10,108 nt of DNA from an uncultured Bacillota bacterium. GTDB lineage: Bacteria; Bacillota; Clostridia; Peptostreptococcales; Anaerovoracaceae. The position numbers and the translations under genes were made by a program. Where the stretch lies: assembly GCA_902465215.1 (NCBI GenBank), contig CABQMM010000022.1, positions 1-10,108 of the forward strand. Reading direction: 5' to 3'. The first letter of the stretch is position 1. Each line of letters opens with the position of its first letter. Of this stretch, positions 6,059-10,108 are shown piece by piece. The notes beneath the pieces are model-generated. The model was not told the DNA's origin, ran no database searches, and worked only from the letters and a program-made list of their open reading frames with translations.

Positions 6059-6952
6059 ATGAAAAAGAATTCGAACATCAAACAAAAGATTCTGCCGGAT
6101 GCAGAAGATGATACAAAACTTTTTAAAATCGGTGAGGTTGCCGATGCGCTCGGACTGACGAGAAGAATTTTGATAAATTATGAGGATCTTGGTTTGGTTA
6201 CGCCGACTGTGCGCAACGAAGGAAAGGGTTTCCGTTACTATTCGGCAGACAATATTGTTCACATTCGTCTGATTCGCGCTTTGCAGAATCTCGGGCTTTC
6301 ACTCCCGGAAATTCGTAACTACATCGAAGATAATGGACATTTAGGCGACCAAATCGAACATATGATGCTTCTGAGGGATCAGCTTGATTGTTATATCGCC
6401 CAGCTCAGGCTTCGTCAGGCGAGTACGCTCAAGCACGAAGTTGTTTCAACGACGCTCCCCGGGTTTACGGCGTTTTGCAGAGATTTTAAGAGTGCGGATG
6501 TCGCAGAAAAGACGGTTCAGCTTAGGCAGACTTATATCGATGCGCTGAAGCATTACCCGGTTGACAGTGCCAATAAAATGTGTACGCAGATTCCGATTCA
6601 GTCTGCTTTTCTAACCGGTCACAGCAGCCAAAATGCGGCAGCCGGAGATAGTGGCTGCGCCAGAGAATCTGCCAAGGAAAGCGGCACCTTTATTGTTCCT
6701 GTAACACCAACCTGCACAGGTGACGATATTCGTCAGTTCCCGTCGGTTGCGGCGATTTGCATTTATTACCGCGGTCCGTATGAAAACTTCCCGGAAATTC
6801 ATGAGCAGCTTTCGGAGTACGCGCAGAGCCATGACCTGACACCGCAGGGCTTCTTCCGCAATATCTATATGGAGGGTCCTCCTACGCATGGTGACAACAA
6901 AGAGGCCTACATAACGCAGGTTGCAATGCCGATTAAGTTTGCTTCGGTATAG
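6059..6952 (+). CDS. MerR-family transcriptional regulator with GyrI-like effector-binding domain
   Basis: The 297-residue product has a MerR winged-helix DNA-binding domain at about residues 20-90 (FKIGEVADALGLTRRILINYEDLGLVTP, then FRYYSADNIVHIRLIRALQNLGLSL). A long dimerisation helix follows at about 95-125. The C-terminal half ends in a GyrI-like/BmrR-type domain (about 210-295) with FPSVAAICIYYRGPYENFPEIHEQL and YMEGPPTHGDNKEAYITQVAMPI. Proteins of this plan bind hydrophobic or drug-like ligands and often control efflux genes; no efflux gene is visible here. Residues 1-19 are an extra charged N-terminal extension. The ATG at 6059 has GAAAGGG at 6046-6052. The gene is divergent from the large surface-protein gene, so it may control that gene, itself, or distant targets. 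Confidence 0.93.
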   Translation: MKKNSNIKQKILPDAEDDTKLFKIGEVADALGLTRRILINYEDLGLVTPTVRNEGKGFRYYSADNIVHIRLIRALQNLGLSLPEIRNYIEDNGHLGDQIEHMMLLRDQLDCYIAQLRLRQASTLKHEVVSTTLPGFTAFCRDFKSADVAEKTVQLRQTYIDALKHYPVDSANKMCTQIPIQSAFLTGHSSQNAAAGDSGCARESAKESGTFIVPVTPTCTGDDIRQFPSVAAICIYYRGPYENFPEIHEQLSEYAQSHDLTPQGFFRNIYMEGPPTHGDNKEAYITQVAMPIKFASV

Positions 6953-7034
6953 ATGCAATCACGAAACATCAGCCAAATGTATTCTACAGATGCAAGACAT
7001 AAAACGGCAATGAAATACATTCTATAGCATGCAA
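6951..7034 (+). repeat. Three short direct repeats after the MerR gene
   Basis: The words AGATGCAA (6951), AGATGCAA (6988) and AGCATGCAA (7026) recur at intervals of 37 and 38 bases, each preceded by TAT or TAC. An 8-bp inverted repeat AATGTATT (6976-6983) / AATACATT (7014-7021) lies among them. The origin and role are unknown; they could be remnants of a local duplication. Confidence 0.35.
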
Positions 7035-7042
7035 TATGCGAA

Positions 7043-7086
7043 ACGGGCGCGGAGTTCTCGGATTCATCCGAGTTTTTCGCGCCCGT
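7043..7086 (+). terminator. Nested palindrome with an internal terminator-like hairpin
   Basis: An inner stem CTCGGAT-TC-ATCCGAG (7057-7072) is followed by TTTTT (7073-7077), which reads as a Rho-independent terminator for the + strand MerR gene ending 90 bases upstream. This is enclosed by an outer 9-bp stem, ACGGGCGCG (7043-7051) with CGCGCCCGT (7078-7086), and after it AATAT/ATATT can pair as well. On the minus strand the same structure lies beyond the DUF2207 stop and may help end that transcript, although no U tract follows in that direction. Confidence 0.6.
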
Positions 7087-7136
7087 GCAATATTTTTGTC
7101 ATTTTTCGTCAAGCGATTTGGAGTTTTGTCGGCCGC

Positions 7137-7190
7137 AGCCGGATGCTCGCATATCCTGCCGGCATCCGCCGGTCTTAGCCGGATGCTCGC
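7137..7190. repeat. Pair of 14-base direct repeats forming alternative hairpins
   Basis: AGCCGGATGCTCGC occurs at 7137-7150 and again at 7177-7190, exactly 40 bases apart. Between them GCATCCG (7162-7168) is complementary to CGGATGC in either copy (7140-7146 or 7180-7186), so two mutually exclusive 7-bp hairpins are possible. The block begins 6 bases after the DUF2207 stop codon on the minus strand, so it would lie in the 3' end of that transcript. Confidence 0.55.
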
Positions 7191-7195
7191 GGACT

Positions 7196-9112
7196 TTACC
7201 AGGCTCCGCCGCCTCCGCCGCCGAAGCCGCCGCCCGAAAAACCGCCGCCTCCGCTGCTGAAACCGCCGCCTCCGCCCGAGTCGATGGCGTCGGTATTGAT
7301 ATGAATGTTTTTCGCAACAGTAGTGCTGCAGCTGCGCATCATCGTCGAATAGAACCACGCATCCATCAGAGCATCCTTGTCACCGTAGTACCAGGACGGA
7401 GTTTCGATATGGATCTTTTCAAAATTCTTCGCCCATTTATCCGTTACACCAAGCACATAGGCATAAGGCAGAACTTCATAAAAGTAGCTTGGATTTTCCT
7501 CAACCAGCAGATTGATGCGATCTGCTTCCGCCGTTTCGATGAAGTTCCTGAGACCGAGGATTTTGCCCATCAGATCAATGCTTTTATCGGTCCGTTTTTC
7601 CATCATGCATGCCGCAGTCTCGGCAACCACAAGCCCTGCCACAAAGGTCAGCGCACAGACAGTACTTTTGGTATCCAGGAATATCATGAGAGCATTCACA
7701 AACACAGAGGCGAGATTGATAATCCAAAGAATCATGAATTTCGCGGTTTTCCTGCCCGTGTTCGTGACATAAATCTTATCCTGTGCGCGAAGCAGCAGAA
7801 GAAGCGTCACTACGATGACAAGCGTGCCGGCGAAGCCTCCGATCAGGACGCTTGTAAAATCGCCGCTGTACAGTGACGAAAAAGCCGTCATGAGAAGCGG
7901 CATTACTGCCGCAAACACAAACACAACGACACGCCATATCTTTGAACTAATCGTAAATAAACGATTCTTTGACTTCCGATAATACCCGGTAAGTGCCCCG
8001 TAGGCAGCGAAATACGCATCACCGAAGTCTTCATCTAAATCCTTCAAATTCACGGAAGAGCCTTTGGCAAACAGTCCGTCGAAGAGCGTCCTTGCGAATT
8101 TCTTTTCCTTCGTGTCAATCTCTTTCACCTTTGTCAGCGTAAAGTCCTTCTTATCCTTCTGTTTGATGGTCAGATAACCCTTATCCGCAAAATAGATAAT
8201 CAGCGACAGCAAATCGCTCTTATCCGCTGTGCCGTCAACAATCAAGCCGACTTCAGCCGGATTGAGCCCCTCCGGCGGATAAAATTCAACCGTAGGAATG
8301 ATTTTCTTATCCCGTCCGAAGATCAGCCAGAGTATCAGTGAAGCAGCACCGATTACAATGCAGAGAATCGGAATCAGCGAAAGAACGCCGTCATAGTTAA
8401 GCTGATCCACCCAGTAACCTTCCGGAAGCAGGCAGAAAACCGTAATTCCGACACCCTGTTCCAGATTTTTTCCCGTTATCGTTATGATATTCTCTTCCGC
8501 GTCGTAGTCCCACCATACATTGGTAACAGCATCCTCACCGCCATAGGCATCCGCATAAACCTGAATCTCATCCTCATCAATGCTCTTCGGCATCTGAACA
8601 CGGATTTTCGTGCTGTCGATTGCAGTTTCCCAGCCTGTCGGCAAAAGGTCTATGTACATGAAGTCCTTCGTCGTGTCCTTATCGTCTACAATCCGCATAC
8701 GATAGCCAAACTCGTATTTCTGGCGTCCGGTCACTGTCGTATCCGCATCGCCGATTTGAAATACACGTTTGTCACCGTCATCGTATACCTCGTAATTCCA
8801 ATCTTTTACCCACTCGTTGTCCATTTCCGGATCGCGCTGATCATTAATTTGAAGCTTATCCGTCTGCACGCCGCTCATTCCCGTTGTCGGCACATAGACA
8901 TAGATTCCGTGCTGCTGCTTGTCGAAATTCACCGTCACGGATTCACTGAACGCATAGCTGTTATCCTCGCCCACGGTCACATCCACATCGAATTTTTCCG
9001 TCGTATAAGCGAAGGCACCGCTCACGCAGGATGCCGCCAAAGCCAAAGAAAACACCGCACGCAGTGTTTTCCTCGCAAATTTATTCCAAAAATCAGAACT
9101 TAACCTGAACAT
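7196..9112 (-). CDS. DUF2207 family membrane protein with Gly-rich tail
   Basis: The 638-residue product has an N-terminal signal/anchor segment (residues about 16-35, ending SGAFA), then an extracytoplasmic domain rich in beta strands (about 36-235, with HGIYVYVP). A first membrane helix is at about 243-265, a cytoplasmic part follows (EFYPPEGLNPAEVGLIVDG), then hydrophobic helices at about 394-412, 418-441, 458-478 and 482-503. A conserved stretch follows (GLRNFIETAEADRINLL, then YEVLPYAYVLGVTDKWAKNF), and the protein ends in a Gly-rich tail GGGFGGGGGGAW typical of the family. The molecular function of DUF2207 proteins is not established. The start is the ATG at 9112, with AGGAG 7 bases upstream; a longer in-frame opening to 9256 would overlap lemA by more than 160 bases. 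The true start overlaps the lemA end by 20 bases, which suggests translational coupling. Confidence 0.92.
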   Translation of the reverse strand: MFRLSSDFWNKFARKTLRAVFSLALAASCVSGAFAYTTEKFDVDVTVGEDNSYAFSESVTVNFDKQQHGIYVYVPTTGMSGVQTDKLQINDQRDPEMDNEWVKDWNYEVYDDGDKRVFQIGDADTTVTGRQKYEFGYRMRIVDDKDTTKDFMYIDLLPTGWETAIDSTKIRVQMPKSIDEDEIQVYADAYGGEDAVTNVWWDYDAEENIITITGKNLEQGVGITVFCLLPEGYWVDQLNYDGVLSLIPILCIVIGAASLILWLIFGRDKKIIPTVEFYPPEGLNPAEVGLIVDGTADKSDLLSLIIYFADKGYLTIKQKDKKDFTLTKVKEIDTKEKKFARTLFDGLFAKGSSVNLKDLDEDFGDAYFAAYGALTGYYRKSKNRLFTISSKIWRVVVFVFAAVMPLLMTAFSSLYSGDFTSVLIGGFAGTLVIVVTLLLLLRAQDKIYVTNTGRKTAKFMILWIINLASVFVNALMIFLDTKSTVCALTFVAGLVVAETAACMMEKRTDKSIDLMGKILGLRNFIETAEADRINLLVEENPSYFYEVLPYAYVLGVTDKWAKNFEKIHIETPSWYYGDKDALMDAWFYSTMMRSCSTTVAKNIHINTDAIDSGGGGGFSSGGGGFSGGGFGGGGGGAW

Positions 9113-9644
9113 TCTGTCTCTCCTCTGCGCTTTCCACTTCAAACATAGGTTTTCTTTCGAAATGGAAAATAGACGCGATGATGTTCGACGGGAACATTTC
9201 GCACTTCGTATTGAACTGCTTAACAACCGCATTGTAATATTTTCTTGAGTTTGCAATCTCGCCTTCCATCGTCTTCAGCTGGTTCTGAAGATCCATGAAA
9301 TTCTCATTTGCTTTTAAATCCGGATAATTTTCCGCAACCGCAAAGAGAGTTTTCAAAGTCCCTTGCAGCATGTTTTCACCCGCGATTTTATCTTCAACCG
9401 TTTTCGCGCCCTGCGCCATGTTTCTTGCAGCGATTACCTTTTCTAAAGTGTCCTTTTCGTGCGACGCATAGCCCTTTACCGTTTCAACAAGGTTCGGGAT
9501 GAGGTCATATCTCTTCTTCAGATAAACATCCATCGTGGAGAAAGCCTCTTCACATTTGTTCTTCAGTTTAATAAAACCGTTGTAAGATGAAATCACAAAG
9601 ATTACCAAAATTGCAACGATTACGCCAATAATAATTCCTACCAT
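9093..9644 (-). CDS. lemA: LemA family protein
   Basis: The 183-residue product has a single N-terminal membrane helix (about residues 2-20) followed by a long helical domain with the LemA signatures KCEEAFSTMDVYLKKRYDLIPNLVETVKGYASHE, VIAARN, AENYPDLKANENFMDLQNQL and IANSRKYYNAVVKQFN, and near the end FPSNIIA and FHFERKPMFEV. Length and domain order fit the family. The N-terminal helix would anchor the protein with the helical bundle on one side of the membrane; its biochemical role is not settled. A strong ribosome site (AAGGAGG, 9650-9656) lies 5 bases before the ATG. It begins 27 bases after ung and overlaps the DUF2207 gene, a pairing seen in many Gram-positive genomes. Confidence 0.95.
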   Translation of the reverse strand: MVGIIIGVIVAILVIFVISSYNGFIKLKNKCEEAFSTMDVYLKKRYDLIPNLVETVKGYASHEKDTLEKVIAARNMAQGAKTVEDKIAGENMLQGTLKTLFAVAENYPDLKANENFMDLQNQLKTMEGEIANSRKYYNAVVKQFNTKCEMFPSNIIASIFHFERKPMFEVESAEERQNVQVKF

Positions 9645-9671
9645 GTTTTCCTCCTTAAAAGTTACATTTGT

Positions 9672-10108
9672 TTATATTTCTGAAACAGAAGCCCAGTTAA
9701 TCGGTTCCTGATTTTCCAGCTCTAAGAAACGGTTTGCGCGGCTGAAATACTGCCCGCCGAAAAAGCCTGTATGTGCCGACAGCGGACTCGGATGCGAGCC
9801 CGTCAAAATCAAATGATGATTATTCGTAATCAGCGCTTCCTTGGCTTTCGCATTCGCGCCCCACAAAATAAACACCATCGGCTTTTCCCGCTCGTTCAGC
9901 TTTTTTATCACCGCGTCGGTAAAAATCTCCCAGCCCCTGCCCTTATGTGAGTTTGGCTGGCTGTCTCTGACCGTCAGCACCGCATTGAGGAGCAAAACAC
10001 CCTGCTGCGCCCACGACGCCAGATAACCGTGCTGCGGTGGCTGTACGCCGAGGTCCGACTGAAGGTCTTTATAAATATTCACTAGCGACGGCGGAATTTT
10101 TACGCCTT
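9672..10108 (-). CDS. ung: Uracil-DNA glycosylase, family 1 (5' end cut by the window)
   Basis: The C-terminal 144 residues of uracil-DNA glycosylase, which removes uracil from DNA in base-excision repair. The reading frame is open to the right edge and reads GVKIPPSLVNIYKDLQSDLG, then HGYLASWAQQGVLLLNAVLTVR, GWEIFTDAVI, VFILWGANA and HPSPLSAHTGFFGGQYFSRAN. The HPSPLS motif carries the DNA-intercalating loop and the histidine that contacts uracil. The catalytic GQDPYH motif would lie upstream, outside the window. A GTG at 10082 is internal and not the start, because the family sequence continues in frame before it. The missing part should be about 80 residues. The gene precedes lemA by 27 bases and probably shares its transcript. 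Confidence 0.96.
   Translation of the reverse strand, partial: GVKIPPSLVNIYKDLQSDLGVQPPQHGYLASWAQQGVLLLNAVLTVRDSQPNSHKGRGWEIFTDAVIKKLNEREKPMVFILWGANAKAKEALITNNHHLILTGSHPSPLSAHTGFFGGQYFSRANRFLELENQEPINWASVSEI

Noticed and set aside
5890..6111. 73-codon open frame upstream of the MerR gene
   Set aside because: It covers the MerR promoter and overlaps the real gene in another frame, and it has no ribosome site.
7085..7876. 263-codon open frame on the + strand
   Set aside because: It lies opposite the 3' part of the DUF2207 gene, has low-complexity Ala/Arg composition from the Gly-rich tail and matches no family I recognise.
9113..9256. Longer N terminus for the DUF2207 protein
   Set aside because: It would overlap lemA by over 160 bases and would add a Ser/Arg-rich segment before a proper signal peptide; the ATG at 9112 has a good ribosome site.
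10027..10082. GTG at 10082 as the start of ung
   Set aside because: The frame continues upstream with GVKIPPSL, a conserved part of the uracil-DNA glycosylase family, so the gene is simply cut by the window edge.

Overview
The window looks like a chromosomal segment of a moderately low-GC Gram-positive anaerobe, most likely in the Clostridia. This rests on strong AGGAGG-type ribosome sites, TTGACA / extended -10 promoters, a LytTR regulator, a MerR-GyrI regulator, a LemA/DUF2207 pair and a very large secreted Gly-rich repeat protein. The Anaerovoracaceae (Family XIII) would fit, but I cannot confirm a genus.

Left half (1-5784). Two paralogous secreted-protein genes point left. The first (1-59) is cut by the window edge, leaving only its signal-peptide start. 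The second (1168-5652) is complete and encodes a 1494-residue surface-type protein. It has a signal peptide, two copies of a His/Cys-containing head module, each followed by GGGVY/FTMTGGTI beta-helix repeats, then an Ig-like domain, an MBG-like domain and a fibronectin-III-like C terminus. The two genes share 54 of 59 bases at the start of their coding sequences. They also share matching extended -10 promoters with 17-base spacers, and a 53-bp element (47/53 identical) that overlaps each -35 box. Between them, on the + strand, lies a regulator with an N-terminal SnoaL/NTF2-like domain and a C-terminal LytTR DNA-binding domain (256-1080). Its own promoter lies 9 bases beyond one copy of the element. 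The simplest reading is a small surface-protein regulon in which the LytTR protein acts at the shared element, but that is inference.

Middle (5785-7195). A MerR-family regulator with a GyrI-like effector-binding domain (6059-6952, +) is divergent from the large surface-protein gene. The intergenic space is rich in small dyads and direct repeats. Downstream of the regulator are direct repeats, a nested palindrome containing a terminator-like hairpin, and a pair of 14-base repeats that can form alternative hairpins.

Right part (7196-10108, all minus strand). Uracil-DNA glycosylase (ung, 5' end cut by the edge), a LemA-family membrane protein and a DUF2207 membrane protein are tightly packed: 27 bases between the first two and a 20-base overlap between the last two. 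They are probably cotranscribed. No RNA genes, insertion sequences or CRISPR arrays were seen.
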